Assembly (NCBI RefSeq): GCF_900114485.1 | Contig: NZ_FOTF01000007.1 | Coordinates: 62,001-126,000, forward strand | From: Loktanella salsilacus | Lineage (GTDB): Bacteria > Pseudomonadota > Alphaproteobacteria > Rhodobacterales > Rhodobacteraceae | Reading direction: 5' to 3' | DNA length: 64,000 bases | Shown: positions 27,514-37,332 of the stretch, one piece after another | Layout of the letters: every line of letters starts with the position of its first letter | Position numbering within the stretch: position 1 is the stretch's first letter | The notes under the pieces: generated by a model | Database searches by the model: none | Seen by the model: the letters and a program-made list of their open reading frames with translations, nothing else | Told to the model about the DNA's origin: nothing | Translations under genes and position numbers: made by a program

Positions 27514-28550
27514 CGGATCGGCTGCGGCTGGCCACGTATAATATCGAATGGTTCAATAACCTGTTCAATGACGCGGGTGATCTGCTGGATGACCTTCACT
27601 GGTCGGGCCGCTGGGGCGTGACGCGGCGCGACCAGATCGCGGCGCTTGGGGCTGTTTTTACCGCGATGGACGCCGACGCCATCATGGTGATCGAGGCACC
27701 GGACACATCGCGCAGGCGCAGCACGCAGCGTTCGCTTGAAGGCTTTGCCAAGCGGTTTGACCTGCGCGCAAACCGCGTGCTGACCGGATTTCTGAACGAC
27801 ACGCAGCAGGAAATCGCGCTGATGTATGATCCGCGCAAGATGGACGCCGCGCATGCGCCACTAGGGTCCAAGGATGTGCCGCAATTCGATGGCAGCTTTT
27901 CCGTCGATCTTGATCATGACGGCCGACCAGAGCCGGTGCGCTGGTCCAAACCCCCGCTAGAGGTGACGCTGACCCCGCACGGCGGACAGCCTATATCGCT
28001 GATCGGTGTTCACGCGAAATCAAAGGCCCCGCACGGTGCCGACAACCCCGCACATAGGCTGCGGATCAATATCGAAAACCGCCGCAAACAGCTTGCGCAA
28101 TGCGTGTGGCTGCGCGCGCGGGTGGATCAATTGTTGCAGCAAGGGCAGCCGGTCGCCGTGCTGGGCGATTTCAACGATGGCCCCGGTCTGGACGAGTTCG
28201 AAACGCTGTTCGGCCGCTCCAGCGTCGAGGTGGTCTTGGGCGAGGTCGGCACTGTGCCGATGTTCGACCCCAACGCGCGGCTCGCGCTGTCAGGGCGGCT
28301 CGCAGCGCAGCCTGCCTCTGCCCGGTTTGAACATGACGGCGTGTTTTTGTCGGTGCTGCTGGACTACATTATGGTCAGTCCCGATCTTGCCGCGCGCGCG
28401 CCGCGGTGGACGATCTGGCACCCCTTTGACACGCCTGCCTGCTACACCAATGATGCCCTGCGGGATGCCTTGCTGCTGGCGTCTGATCATTTCCCCGTCA
28501 CCTTGGATTTGCCCAGCCCCTTGGCAAGCGTGGGCAACGGTCCTACCTAA
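27510..28550 (+). CDS. endonuclease/exonuclease/phosphatase (EEP) family protein
   Basis: A 346-residue Mg2+-dependent phosphoesterase. LATYNIEWFNN contains the N-terminal Asn, VIEAPD the metal-binding Glu, GVHAKSKAP a central His, LGDFND the catalytic DxN pair and SDHFPVTLDL the terminal Asp-His. DNA, RNA, phospholipid or inositol phosphate could be the substrate. The GTG at 27510 overlaps the djlA stop as GTGA; the family N-terminus starts about 7 residues later, which supports this start. Confidence 0.85.
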   Translation: MTDRLRLATYNIEWFNNLFNDAGDLLDDLHWSGRWGVTRRDQIAALGAVFTAMDADAIMVIEAPDTSRRRSTQRSLEGFAKRFDLRANRVLTGFLNDTQQEIALMYDPRKMDAAHAPLGSKDVPQFDGSFSVDLDHDGRPEPVRWSKPPLEVTLTPHGGQPISLIGVHAKSKAPHGADNPAHRLRINIENRRKQLAQCVWLRARVDQLLQQGQPVAVLGDFNDGPGLDEFETLFGRSSVEVVLGEVGTVPMFDPNARLALSGRLAAQPASARFEHDGVFLSVLLDYIMVSPDLAARAPRWTIWHPFDTPACYTNDALRDALLLASDHFPVTLDLPSPLASVGNGPT

Positions 28551-28555
28551 AGAGC

Positions 28556-28954
28556 ATGAAAAAGCTCATCCTCGCCTCCGTTCTTGCCCTGACCGCAGTT
28601 GCAGCCGTGGCACAGATGTCCGATCCGCCGGTTGAAAGCCCGGATGCGGTCGAAGAGCAGCGGCCCGGTCGCAGCTTGATGGAAGAGGGCGCAAAGCTGC
28701 TGCTGCGCGGCTTGTTGAGTGAGGCAGAGCCCGCGATGCGTGATCTGCAAGAGTTTGCCGATCAGATGGGTCCGGCGATGAAATCGCTGACGGATCAGAT
28801 GGGGCCAGCGTTGGCCGATATCATGGCGATGATCGACGATATTAAAAACTACAGCGGCCCCGAATTGCTGCCCAACGGCGACATCATCATCCGCCGCGCG
28901 CCGGACGCACCAAAGTTTGTGCCGTCCGATCCACCGCGAGAGATCGACCTTTAG
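28556..28954 (+). CDS. exported hypothetical protein, 132 residues
   Basis: Signal peptide at residues 1-19 (LALTAVAAVAQ), then an acidic linker and an amphipathic helical centre with a near-repeat of DQMGPAMKSLT / DQMGPALADIM. The C-terminus PELLPNGDIIIRRAPDAP recurs in homologues in the Rhodobacteraceae, sometimes mislabelled AAA+ ATPase; no nucleotide-binding motif is present here. Function unknown. The stop overlaps the ppx stop by 4 nt (TTAG). Confidence 0.75.
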   Translation: MKKLILASVLALTAVAAVAQMSDPPVESPDAVEEQRPGRSLMEEGAKLLLRGLLSEAEPAMRDLQEFADQMGPAMKSLTDQMGPALADIMAMIDDIKNYSGPELLPNGDIIIRRAPDAPKFVPSDPPREIDL

Positions 28955-30498
28955 CCTTTGAACTTCACCTCAAATGTCGCGTCCATGGCCTGCGCCAAAG
29001 CCGTCAAACGCGACGCGGCGACCTCGCCATAAAGCGGGCGGGCCCCAGCGGCGAGCGTGAGGGTCAAGTGCTTGGACTTCGCGCTCCACTTGATCGTGCC
29101 CGGTGGTGTGTCGCCTTCGAGCCATAGCATCGCACCAAAGCGCAGGGCGCGGCCAAGGATGTCGGCCTCTTTCATCTGTTCTGGCGAAAGCATCGCAAAC
29201 AGTGGCGCAAAGCGGCCGTCCGGCGTTTTGCTGGAATACCGCTTCATCAGCGCCAGCCCCAGCTGCACCCGCTCGCTATGTTTTAACCCGCCTAGGTTGG
29301 CACGGGTCGCGTTGTCGAACGTAATCTCCGCCCTGTAGTCAGGATGCGCGCGCCAGCTGACGTCGTGCAGCAGGCAGGCCGCCTTGATGATGCGCAGGCG
29401 TTGCCAATTGGCGCGGGGAAACAGCGGCTTGACGAAATCATACAGCAGACGGCCAAAGCCGGGCAGGCGGGCGTCTTTTGCTTCGGCAAAGCGGCACGCT
29501 TCGATCAGGGGATCGCGTTCGCGCAGGGCGCGGGGCATCTGTTCGTACAGCATACCTTCGCGGATGCCATAGGACGAAACGGCGACGTCCTTGGGTTTGA
29601 ACACGCGCACCAGTTCTTTCAGGACCAGCACGGCAAGGGGCACCAGCGACATGCGGCTGTCAGAAATCCCGCAGCGGCTGCGCAGGTCTTGCAGGTCCGA
29701 ATCCGCGATATAATGCGCCGTCTCGCCGATGCGGCGGGCGGTCATGCGGTATTCGTGCAGAACCGTCAGCGGATAACCGCGCCGTTCCATGTCAACGCGG
29801 GCAATGGCGCGCCACGAACCACCGACCAGAAACAGACGCATCCCAGTCTCGTAATCCATCTTTTCGTGCAGATCGGCGATGATGGTCTTGATATGCGCCT
29901 TCAAGGCCTTCTTGCCGCCCTTCACCTCGCGCAGCTTGAGCGGACCCAGCGGAGAGGTCACGCGGCGGCCAACACGGCCTTCGGACAGATCGGCCAGCTC
30001 CATGCTGGACCCGCCAATATCGCAGACGGTGCCAAAGCTGCCGGGCCAGCCCAGAAGGACGCCCTGGGCGGACAGGCGGGCTTCTTCTTCGCCGTCGATC
30101 ACCCACAGCTTGATGCCGGTTTCACGTTCCACCTCGGCGCGGAAATCAGGGCCGTCGCTGGCCTCGCGCACGGCGGCGGTGGCGACGGCGGTCAGGGGGG
30201 CGATGCCCATCCCCTGTGCCAGCGCGGCAAAACGGCGGATCGCGGACAGGGCGCGCACGCGACCTTCGGGGTTCAGGCGACCTGTGTCGGACAGGCCTGC
30301 ACCCAAGGCGCACATGATCTTTTCGTTGTAAAAATACGCGGGACTGCGGGCCGCACCGTCGAAGACCACCAAACGGACAGAGTTTGACCCCACGTCCACC
30401 ACGCCAACCCTGCTCAGGTTCTGGGACGCCGCATCGTCGAACAGCGGTCGGCCAAACGGGCCCCAGTCGATGGTTTCGGTGGCGGTATCGTCCGTCAT
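28951..30498 (-). CDS. ppx: Ppx/GppA family exopolyphosphatase
   Basis: Releases phosphate from polyphosphate ends (or the 5' phosphate of pppGpp). The 515-residue protein has the ASKHA fold motif GVVDVGSNSVRLVVFDG, a second phosphate loop TVCDIGGSSMEL, and a C-terminal HD-like helical region (CLLHDVSWRAHPDY). ATG 30498 is preferred to the ATG at 30534 because homologues start near MTDD. It is the last gene of the ppk operon, with which it shares polyphosphate metabolism. Confidence 0.9.
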   Translation of the reverse strand: MTDDTATETIDWGPFGRPLFDDAASQNLSRVGVVDVGSNSVRLVVFDGAARSPAYFYNEKIMCALGAGLSDTGRLNPEGRVRALSAIRRFAALAQGMGIAPLTAVATAAVREASDGPDFRAEVERETGIKLWVIDGEEEARLSAQGVLLGWPGSFGTVCDIGGSSMELADLSEGRVGRRVTSPLGPLKLREVKGGKKALKAHIKTIIADLHEKMDYETGMRLFLVGGSWRAIARVDMERRGYPLTVLHEYRMTARRIGETAHYIADSDLQDLRSRCGISDSRMSLVPLAVLVLKELVRVFKPKDVAVSSYGIREGMLYEQMPRALRERDPLIEACRFAEAKDARLPGFGRLLYDFVKPLFPRANWQRLRIIKAACLLHDVSWRAHPDYRAEITFDNATRANLGGLKHSERVQLGLALMKRYSSKTPDGRFAPLFAMLSPEQMKEADILGRALRFGAMLWLEGDTPPGTIKWSAKSKHLTLTLAAGARPLYGEVAASRLTALAQAMDATFEVKFKG

Positions 30499-30576
30499 CG
30501 TCTTATCGTCCCGGTCATTTCTGCCGTTTACCATGTGACGCGCTGCGCCGCAGAGTCAACGCCCCGCGGTGTGCGA

Positions 30577-32742
30577 TCAGTCGTCGGTGTGGGTCAGCTG
30601 CGGCACATCGGACGCACCGGCAGAGCCGCGGCCGGACAGGGACGGGTTCTCCATAAAGAACCTATGGCAGTTGAACGCGAACTCACCATCCGGCCAAGTC
30701 GCGCGGATGAAACTGCCGTCAGCCTGCATCACCCAGCTTTGCGCGACATCGGCCATATTGGCGGCCATGATCTGGCTCACGATCTGCGCCTTGACGGTGT
30801 TGTTCGTGATCTCGACCAGCGTTTCGACCCGGCGGTTCAGGTTCCGGCTCATCCAATCGGCAGAGCTGATAAAGACCTTCGCCTTTTTGCTGGGCAGCGC
30901 GTGACCTGCACCGAAACACACGATGCGGCTGTGTTCCAGAAAACGTCCGACGATGGATTTGACGCGGATATTTTCCGACAGACCAGCCACATTCGGGCGC
31001 AGGCCGCAGATGCCGCGCACGACCAGATCAATACGGACCCCGGCTTGGCTGGCCGCATAAAGCGCGTCGATCACGTCCTTTTCGATCAGGCTGTTCATCT
31101 TGGCCCAGATCACCGCCGGCTTGCCGGCCCGCGCGTTCGCGGCCTCTGCCTCGATCATTTCGATCAGGCGGGATTTGAGGCAGATGGGAGAGATCGCAAG
31201 ATTTTCCAACCCCTCTGGCTGGGCATAGCCGGACAGGTAGTTGAACACCTTGGTCGCGTCGCGGCCAAGGGCGGCGTCGCAGGTGAACAGGGATACGTCG
31301 GTGTAAATCCGCGCCGTGATCGGGTGGTAGTTGCCGGTGCCAAAGTGGGTGTAGGTCACCAATTTTTCGCCTTCGCGGCGGACCACCGTGCTGATCTTGG
31401 CGTGGGTTTTGTAGTTCAAAAAGCCATAGACGACATGCGCGCCGGACCGTTCTAGGCGCCGCGACTGGCGGATATTGGCGGCTTCGTCAAAGCGCGCTTT
31501 GAGTTCTACTAATGCCGTCACCGATTTGCCGTCTTCGGCTGCTTCGCACAGCGCTTCGACAATCGGGGATTTCTTGGATGTGCGATACAGCGTTTGTTTG
31601 ATCGCCACGACGTCAGGGTCGCGGGCGGCCTGCGCAAGGAACCGCACGACCATATCGAACGTCTCGTACGGGTGGTGCAGCAGCATGTCCTTTTGCTGTA
31701 TCGCGGCGAACATATCGCCTTCGTGGTCCTGCACGCGTTCGGGCACGCGGGGGCTGAACGTGGGCCACAGCAGATCGGGGCGCTCGTCCAGCACAAGCTC
31801 GCTCAGGTCGCTGATGCCGATCAGACCGTCGACGTTCACGACCTCTTCTTCGGTCACATGCAGCTCGTGCATGATAAGATCACGCAGGGCGGTGGGGGCA
31901 TTGTCAGAGATTTTCAGTCGTACCACTTCGCCGCGGCGGCGGCGTTTCAGGGCGGTCTCGAACTCGCGCACCAGATCTTCGGCTTCGTCCTCAAGTTCTA
32001 GGTCGCTATCACGCAGCACTTTAAAGGCGCATTGCCCGCGGACTTTGTAACCGGGGTAAAGGCGGCCAACGAAGTGCAACAGCAGCTCTTCGAGGGGGAT
32101 AAACCGGAAATCTTCGCCGGGCAGGCGCACAAAGCGTTTGATCTGCGCAGGCACCGGCAACAGGGCGCGCAAGGGCCGCTTGTCGCTGCCGCGTTCCAAT
32201 TGCAGGGCAAGGGCGAAGCCTTCGTTCGGCAGGAAGGGGAAGGGGTGGGCCGGATCAATCGCCAGCGGCGACAGGACCGGGAACACCTGTTCAAGAAAGA
32301 AATCGCCAAGGAATTTGATATCGTCATCCCGCAGATCATCGCGGGTCAGGATGTGGATGCCTGTGTCCGACATCTCGGTGACAAGGGTGCGGTAAACCGT
32401 TTGTTGGCGGTCCATCAACGCGCGGGCGTTCACGTCGATCAGGCGCAATTGTTCCGCAGGGGTCAGCCCGTCAAGGCCGGGGGTCGTGTTGCCCGCATGG
32501 GCCAGTTCGCGCAGGCCAGCCACGCGCACGGTATAAAATTCATCAAGATTGGTCGCTGAAATCGACAAAAACCGCAGGCGTTCCAGCAACGGCACGCGGG
32601 TATTTTCCGCCTCTTCGAGCACGCGCATGTTGAAGCCAATCCAAGACAGCTCTCGGTTCACAAAGCGGTCTGCGGTGGTCAGATCAAGGTCGAGTGTCAC
32701 CGGGTCAGGGCGGGCACTATTTAAAAAATCAGCGTTCATCAT
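30577..32742 (-). CDS. ppk: polyphosphate kinase 1
   Basis: Reversible synthesis of polyphosphate from ATP; PPK1 is also found in RNA degradosomes. The 721-residue chain has the N and head domains (RFVNRELSWIGFNMRVLEEA, FLSISATNLDEFYTVRVAGL), and the two PLD-like C domains with the catalytic His region YKTHAKIS, THFGTGNYHP and FISSADWMSRNLNRRVE. ATG 32739 is an alternative start one codon in. Sits between hdaA and ppx on the same strand. Confidence 0.95.
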   Translation of the reverse strand: MMNADFLNSARPDPVTLDLDLTTADRFVNRELSWIGFNMRVLEEAENTRVPLLERLRFLSISATNLDEFYTVRVAGLRELAHAGNTTPGLDGLTPAEQLRLIDVNARALMDRQQTVYRTLVTEMSDTGIHILTRDDLRDDDIKFLGDFFLEQVFPVLSPLAIDPAHPFPFLPNEGFALALQLERGSDKRPLRALLPVPAQIKRFVRLPGEDFRFIPLEELLLHFVGRLYPGYKVRGQCAFKVLRDSDLELEDEAEDLVREFETALKRRRRGEVVRLKISDNAPTALRDLIMHELHVTEEEVVNVDGLIGISDLSELVLDERPDLLWPTFSPRVPERVQDHEGDMFAAIQQKDMLLHHPYETFDMVVRFLAQAARDPDVVAIKQTLYRTSKKSPIVEALCEAAEDGKSVTALVELKARFDEAANIRQSRRLERSGAHVVYGFLNYKTHAKISTVVRREGEKLVTYTHFGTGNYHPITARIYTDVSLFTCDAALGRDATKVFNYLSGYAQPEGLENLAISPICLKSRLIEMIEAEAANARAGKPAVIWAKMNSLIEKDVIDALYAASQAGVRIDLVVRGICGLRPNVAGLSENIRVKSIVGRFLEHSRIVCFGAGHALPSKKAKVFISSADWMSRNLNRRVETLVEITNNTVKAQIVSQIMAANMADVAQSWVMQADGSFIRATWPDGEFAFNCHRFFMENPSLSGRGSAGASDVPQLTHTDD

Positions 32743-32784
32743 GGGGCCTTATACCCCGCCGATATGGCAGGCGTGTGACAGAGT

Positions 32785-33450
32785 TCACAACAAGCCGTCT
32801 TGCTTGTCCAGAACCTGTGCTGCCAGTTTAACGGTGATCGCCCGTTTTTCCGTCAACGCTGCTGCATCTAGCGCCGCCACGATCCGCTGGGCGCTGGCAA
32901 AGGACCGTTCAATCCGGGGCACCAGATAGCTGGCGACTTCGGGCGAGGGCAGGATTTGGCGGTCGGCGAACAGCTTCATCAGCACCGCCTGCAATAGTGC
33001 ATCGTCGGGGCCGGTGATGGTGGCAGGGGTCGTCGCCTGCATCCGGCTGGCCAGATCAGGCAGGGCGATCGCCCAGCGGGCAGGGTGGCTGCGCGCGGTC
33101 ATCAGCAGCGGCAGGCGGTGCGCGGCAAGGTTGTTGTGCAGATGAAACATCGCCTCTTCGCGCGCGGGCGGCAGGCGGTCCATGTCTTCGACCACGACAG
33201 CGCGATCGGGGTTCAGGCCGTCTGGCAGATCTTCGGCGCTGACAAGCTGCGCGCCGTGGCGGGCGGCGAAAACGCGGGTCAGGTGGCTTTTGCCTGCGCC
33301 CTCTGGCCCGGTCAGCACTAGCTTGCCTTGCGGCCAGATCTCTGGCGCGGCGATCATGGTATAGGCGGCGCGGTTGGCATCGGTGACAAAGAAATCCTCT
33401 GCCCCCAGCGCAACACCCGTTGGCCAGTCAAATGTCAGTTGCATCGCCAT
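32785..33450 (-). CDS. hdaA: HdaA-like DnaA regulatory protein
   Basis: A 221-residue AAA+ protein related to DnaA domain III but lacking the DNA-binding domain. It starts with the clamp-binding-like segment MAMQLTFDWP, has Walker A GPEGAGKSH, Walker B-like AVVVEDMDRL and sensor regions around LPLLMTARSHPARWAIALPDLASR. In Caulobacter and E. coli such proteins stimulate DnaA-ATP hydrolysis with the sliding clamp. ATG 33450 is 3 nt from the upstream perM stop; the longer frame is unlikely because it would run through perM. Confidence 0.88.
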   Translation of the reverse strand: MAMQLTFDWPTGVALGAEDFFVTDANRAAYTMIAAPEIWPQGKLVLTGPEGAGKSHLTRVFAARHGAQLVSAEDLPDGLNPDRAVVVEDMDRLPPAREEAMFHLHNNLAAHRLPLLMTARSHPARWAIALPDLASRMQATTPATITGPDDALLQAVLMKLFADRQILPSPEVASYLVPRIERSFASAQRIVAALDAAALTEKRAITVKLAAQVLDKQDGLL

Positions 33451-33452
33451 AT

Positions 33453-34511
33453 TTAGTCGCCCAGCGTGCCGCGATACAGCGGGCTGGCGCGGTAGCGGTC
33501 CAGCGCAAAGCGGGCCAGCACGCCGATGACAGCGGCGACGGGCACGGCGACCAGCAGGCCAACAAAGCCGAACAGCGATCCAAACACCGACAGCGCGAAC
33601 AGCAGCCAGACCGGGTGCAACCCGACAGAAGAGCCGACGAGTTTCGGCGTCAGGATGTTGCCTTCGACGAATTGGCCGGATTGAAAGATCGCGTAGACGG
33701 CGATCAGCCAAGGCCATTCGCCCCAGAACTGGAACAGCGCCAGACCCAGCGCAAGGCCGCCGCCAACGATGGCCCCGACGTAAGGGATAAAGGTCAGCGC
33801 CCCGGCGATGGCCCCGACAACAAGGCCAAAATTCAGCCCGACCAGCGCCAGCGCAACAGCGTAGAATGTGCCAAGGATCAGGCAGACCAGGCCTTGGCCC
33901 CGGATAAAGCTCGCCAGCGTGCGGTCAATCTGCCGCGCCAGATCGCGGATGGTGTTGACGTGATCACGCGGCAGCAGCGCATCGACGCGGGCGGTCATAT
34001 TGTCCCAATCTAGCAGCAGATAGATCGCAACGACCGGCACGATCACCAGCAACACAACCATGTTGACCAAGCCCAGCGCAGACGACAGCACGGTGTTCAG
34101 CAACTCTCCGCCGCGGGACTGGATCATGTTGCCGATATTATCAAGCTGGGTGCGGATCGTGGACCCTTCGACCAAAATCTCGGGGAAGCGGGTCGTTAGC
34201 CAGTTTTGCAGCGTGTCAAACAGCTGCGGCGCGGTTTCGACCAGTTGTGTGGCCTGCGTGATCAGCGTCGGGATCACCAGCAGGATCAGCAGCACAAAGA
34301 CCAACAGCGCGACCAGCGCGATGATCGCCACCGACAGGCTGCGTGACAGGCCCAGCCGTTCCAGCCGGTCCGCTACGGGATCAAGGATATAGGCAATCGC
34401 CCCGCCCAAGATGAAAGGCATGATCACGTTGCCCAGCGCATAAAGCACGATCAGAAAGATGATGGTGGCGATGCCCCAATAGACAGCTTGTTGGCGCGTT
34501 GACATGGGCAT
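33453..34511 (-). CDS. AI-2E family (PerM) transporter
   Basis: A 352-residue inner-membrane protein with about eight helices: N-terminal pair ([44 protein letters not shown]), a soluble helical insert and a C-terminal bundle with [28 protein letters not shown], the family signature. Relatives include TqsA and Na+(Li+)/H+ antiporters, so the substrate cannot be assigned. First gene of a minus-strand run with hdaA, ppk and ppx. ATG 34505 is an alternative start. Confidence 0.88.
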   Translation of the reverse strand: MPMSTRQQAVYWGIATIIFLIVLYALGNVIMPFILGGAIAYILDPVADRLERLGLSRSLSVAIIALVALLVFVLLILLVIPTLITQATQLVETAPQLFDTLQNWLTTRFPEILVEGSTIRTQLDNIGNMIQSRGGELLNTVLSSALGLVNMVVLLVIVPVVAIYLLLDWDNMTARVDALLPRDHVNTIRDLARQIDRTLASFIRGQGLVCLILGTFYAVALALVGLNFGLVVGAIAGALTFIPYVGAIVGGGLALGLALFQFWGEWPWLIAVYAIFQSGQFVEGNILTPKLVGSSVGLHPVWLLFALSVFGSLFGFVGLLVAVPVAAVIGVLARFALDRYRASPLYRGTLGD

Positions 34512-34640
34512 CGGGTATCCTTCTCGATCACTTCTCTTTCAATGCCGCAGCCCCGTCCGCCGCGCAAGCCATGCTTGCGGGCAGGCAGGGGGACGACTAG
34601 ACAGTTCCGCAACACTTTTCGTTATAAGGTCACACACCCC

Positions 34641-35978
34641 ATGCGTATGTCGCGCTACTTCCTCCCCGTCCTCAAGGAAACCCCGCGCGAGGCGCAGATC
34701 GTCAGCCACCGGCTGATGCTGCAAGCGGGCCTGATCAAACAGGCCAGCGCTGGCATCTATTCCTGGCTGCCAATGGGGTACAAAATCCTCAAGCGGATCG
34801 AACAGATCGTGCATGAAGAACAGGCAAAGGCGGGTCATCTCGCAATGCTGATGCCGACGATCCAGTCCGCCGATCTGTGGCGCGAAAGCGGCCGCTATGA
34901 CGCCTACGGCGATGAAATGCTGCGCATCAAGGATCGCGGCGGCCGTGATATGCTGTTCACACCCACGGCAGAGGAGTTGGTCACCGACATCTTCCGCTCT
35001 CATGTCAGCAGCTACAAAGACCTGCCGCTGACGCTTTACCAAATCCAGTGGAAATTCCGCGATGAAACCCGCCCCCGCTTTGGCGTGATGCGTGGGCGCG
35101 AGTTCCTGATGAAGGACGGCTATAACTTCGATTTGACGAAAGAGGACGCGCTGCACGCCTACAACCGTCACCTTGTCAGCTATCTGCGCACCTACGAGCG
35201 GATGGGCCTGCAAGCGATTCCAATGCGCGCCGATTCCGGCCCCATCGGCGGCGACGATACGCACGAATTCCTCGTGCTGGCGGAAACCGGCGAATCAGAG
35301 GTGTTCTATGACAGCGAGATCACCGATCTGACCTTTGGCGATCGCCAGATTGATTTCGACGACAAAGCCGCCTGCGCTGCCGTGCTTGACGAATTCACCT
35401 CTCGCTATGCCCGCACGGATGAAACCCACGACGAAGCGCTGTTCGCACAAGTGCCAGAAGAACGCCGCCGCACCGCGCGCGGGATCGAAGTCGGCCAGAT
35501 CTTCTACTTTGGCACCAAGTATTCCGACGCCATGGGCGCAACCGTGCAGGGCCCCGACGGCAAGCCCGTCGCGGTCCACATGGGATCGCACGGCATCGGC
35601 GTGTCCCGCCTGCTGGGCGCGATCATCGAGGCAAGCCACGACGACAAGGGCATCATCTGGCCAGAGGGCGTGACCCCCTTCCACGCCGGCATCGTGAACC
35701 TGCGCCAAGGCGACGAGGCCACGGACGCGGCTTGCGAGGATCTCTACGACAGCCTGCGCGCCGCTGGCCTTGATCCACTGTATGATGACCGGGACGAACG
35801 GGCAGGGGCCAAGTTCGGCACGATGGACCTGATCGGCCTGCCATGGCGCATCACCGTCGGCCCGCGCGGATTGAAATCCGGCGTGGTCGAACTGACCAGC
35901 CGCCGCACCGGGGAAAGCGAAGAGCTGTCCCCCGGCGATGCCGTCGCCAAGCTGATCGCGATCTACGCGAACGTCTAA
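34641..35978 (+). CDS. proS: prolyl-tRNA synthetase, short alphaproteobacterial type
   Basis: Charges tRNA-Pro with proline. The 445-residue protein has class II motifs (motif 2 around [23 protein letters not shown]; motif 3 in [15 protein letters not shown]) and a C-terminal anticodon-binding domain ([12 protein letters not shown]). The usual bacterial editing insertion between motifs 2 and 3 is absent, which fits alphaproteobacteria. The start [15 protein letters not shown] matches the family; the longer frame to 34542 is not needed. Confidence 0.95.
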   Translation: MRMSRYFLPVLKETPREAQIVSHRLMLQAGLIKQASAGIYSWLPMGYKILKRIEQIVHEEQAKAGHLAMLMPTIQSADLWRESGRYDAYGDEMLRIKDRGGRDMLFTPTAEELVTDIFRSHVSSYKDLPLTLYQIQWKFRDETRPRFGVMRGREFLMKDGYNFDLTKEDALHAYNRHLVSYLRTYERMGLQAIPMRADSGPIGGDDTHEFLVLAETGESEVFYDSEITDLTFGDRQIDFDDKAACAAVLDEFTSRYARTDETHDEALFAQVPEERRRTARGIEVGQIFYFGTKYSDAMGATVQGPDGKPVAVHMGSHGIGVSRLLGAIIEASHDDKGIIWPEGVTPFHAGIVNLRQGDEATDAACEDLYDSLRAAGLDPLYDDRDERAGAKFGTMDLIGLPWRITVGPRGLKSGVVELTSRRTGESEELSPGDAVAKLIAIYANV

Positions 35979-36006
35979 ACGGGCCATCGTCCCCAATGAC
36001 CTTAAC

Positions 36007-36040
36007 AAACGGCGGTGCAGGGCAACCTGCGCCGCCGTTT
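36007..36040 (+). terminator. terminator-like hairpin after proS
   Basis: AAACGGCGG-T-GCAGG and CCTGC-G-CCGCCGTTT pair over 14 bp around GCAA, with one T-G wobble. It starts 28 nt after the proS stop. The T-run is only TTT within the stem. Confidence 0.75.
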
Positions 36041-36146
36041 GCGCATCATCTGCTGATCATTGCCGCCCATGTACCCCGCGGTAGACCTGCAGCCCGACTT
36101 GCGGCACAGTGCCCGCAAAACAAGACGCAGCAGACAGGCAAATCCC

Positions 36147-36728
36147 ATGTCCCCGACCCCGATGTCCCTTACGCAAGTCGACTGGACCCAAATCCCAGCC
36201 CCGCGCGATGACGGCGGCGCGGCCCATCTTCCGGGGCTTGCTATGCCGTCCGTCCCGCTGCCCGCCACAGACGGGCAGGTTGTGGACCTGTCCAAACTGG
36301 CGGGGCGCTGCGTCGTCTATATCTACCCCATGACAGGCCGCCCGGACCGCGATCTGCCCGCAGGTTGGGACGCAACCCCCGGCGCACGCGGCTGCACCCC
36401 GCAATCTTGCGCTTACCGGGATCACGCGGCCGATCTGCGCGCGCGCGGCGTGCAGCACCTTTTTGGCCTGTCCACCCAAGACACGGCGTATCAACAAGAG
36501 GCAGCAAGCCGTCTGCATCTGCCTTATCCGCTGCTGTCCGACGCGCAGGGCGCGCTGATGGGTGCGCTGAACCTGCCACGGTTGACTGCTGACGGCCTGA
36601 CCTTGCTTAAACGGTGCACATTGATCCTGCGGGACGGTCTGATCCAACACGTCAACTACCCCGTCTTTCCCCCGAACGAGGACGCCGCCCGCGTCATCGC
36701 TTGGCTCGACGATCCGGTGAACGCATGA
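36147..36728 (+). CDS. peroxiredoxin (BCP-like)
   Basis: A 193-residue thiol peroxidase. The motif RGCTPQSCAYRDHAADL holds the peroxidatic Cys83 and a likely resolving Cys88, as in bacterioferritin comigratory proteins. The segment between YPMTGRP and the first Cys is longer than in classical BCP, so this is a divergent subgroup. VNYPVFPPNEDAARVIAWL closes the domain. ATG 36147 is chosen; ATG 36162 is possible. DUF2937 overlaps its stop by 4 nt. Confidence 0.85.
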   Translation: MSPTPMSLTQVDWTQIPAPRDDGGAAHLPGLAMPSVPLPATDGQVVDLSKLAGRCVVYIYPMTGRPDRDLPAGWDATPGARGCTPQSCAYRDHAADLRARGVQHLFGLSTQDTAYQQEAASRLHLPYPLLSDAQGALMGALNLPRLTADGLTLLKRCTLILRDGLIQHVNYPVFPPNEDAARVIAWLDDPVNA

Positions 36729-37312
36729 TCCGCGCCTTGGCCTTGATGGGCGGTTTGGCGGGCGGTGCTGCGCTGTCGCAATACCCCGAATTTTCGCAGC
36801 AATACCTACAGCGGCTGGCAGGGCAGGTGGATGCGCTGAACATTGTGGTCGCGGATTTCGAAAACTCTGCCATGCGCGCTGGCCTGACCCGGTCCCAAGC
36901 GCTGGAGGAACTGACAGGCACCCCGTTCCTGCAAGATCGCCAAGCCGACATGCGCCGCACCTTTCGCCGCCATGCCGTGCTGACCGACAACCTTGCCACC
37001 CTGCGCAGCGCGTCCCCCTTGGCACGCATGACGATGCCGCAGCGCCTTGGCGATCCGGCAACCTTTGCGGCAACATGGTCCGACTTCACCCCGGCGGTGC
37101 CCTTGTCCGTGGCAGGCGTGGCCGCGACGGGCGCAGGTTTTGTGCTTGGCTGGGCCGCGCTGCGCATCGCGCTGGCATTGGTCATGGGCACCCTGCGCGG
37201 TTGCAGCCCGGGGCCAAAGCGCGGCGGACCCGCCCTGCGTCAAGAGCCCGCTCTGCATCCCCACCAAACCACCCGGGCAACCCCGCGCCTGTCCGGCGTG
37301 CGCCGGGGCTAA
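36725..37312 (+). CDS. DUF2937 family membrane protein
   Basis: A 195-residue protein with an N-terminal membrane helix (ALALMGGLAGGAALSQYPEF), a soluble helical region including QQYLQRLAGQVDALN, and a second membrane helix near residues 120-150 (VAGVAATGAGFVLGWAALRIALALV), the DUF2937 layout. The last about 40 residues are basic and Pro-rich. Function unknown. Starts inside the peroxiredoxin stop (ATGA). Confidence 0.78.
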   Translation: MIRALALMGGLAGGAALSQYPEFSQQYLQRLAGQVDALNIVVADFENSAMRAGLTRSQALEELTGTPFLQDRQADMRRTFRRHAVLTDNLATLRSASPLARMTMPQRLGDPATFAATWSDFTPAVPLSVAGVAATGAGFVLGWAALRIALALVMGTLRGCSPGPKRGGPALRQEPALHPHQTTRATPRLSGVRRG

Positions 37313-37332
37313 CCGCTGAAAGGTCACGCAAT

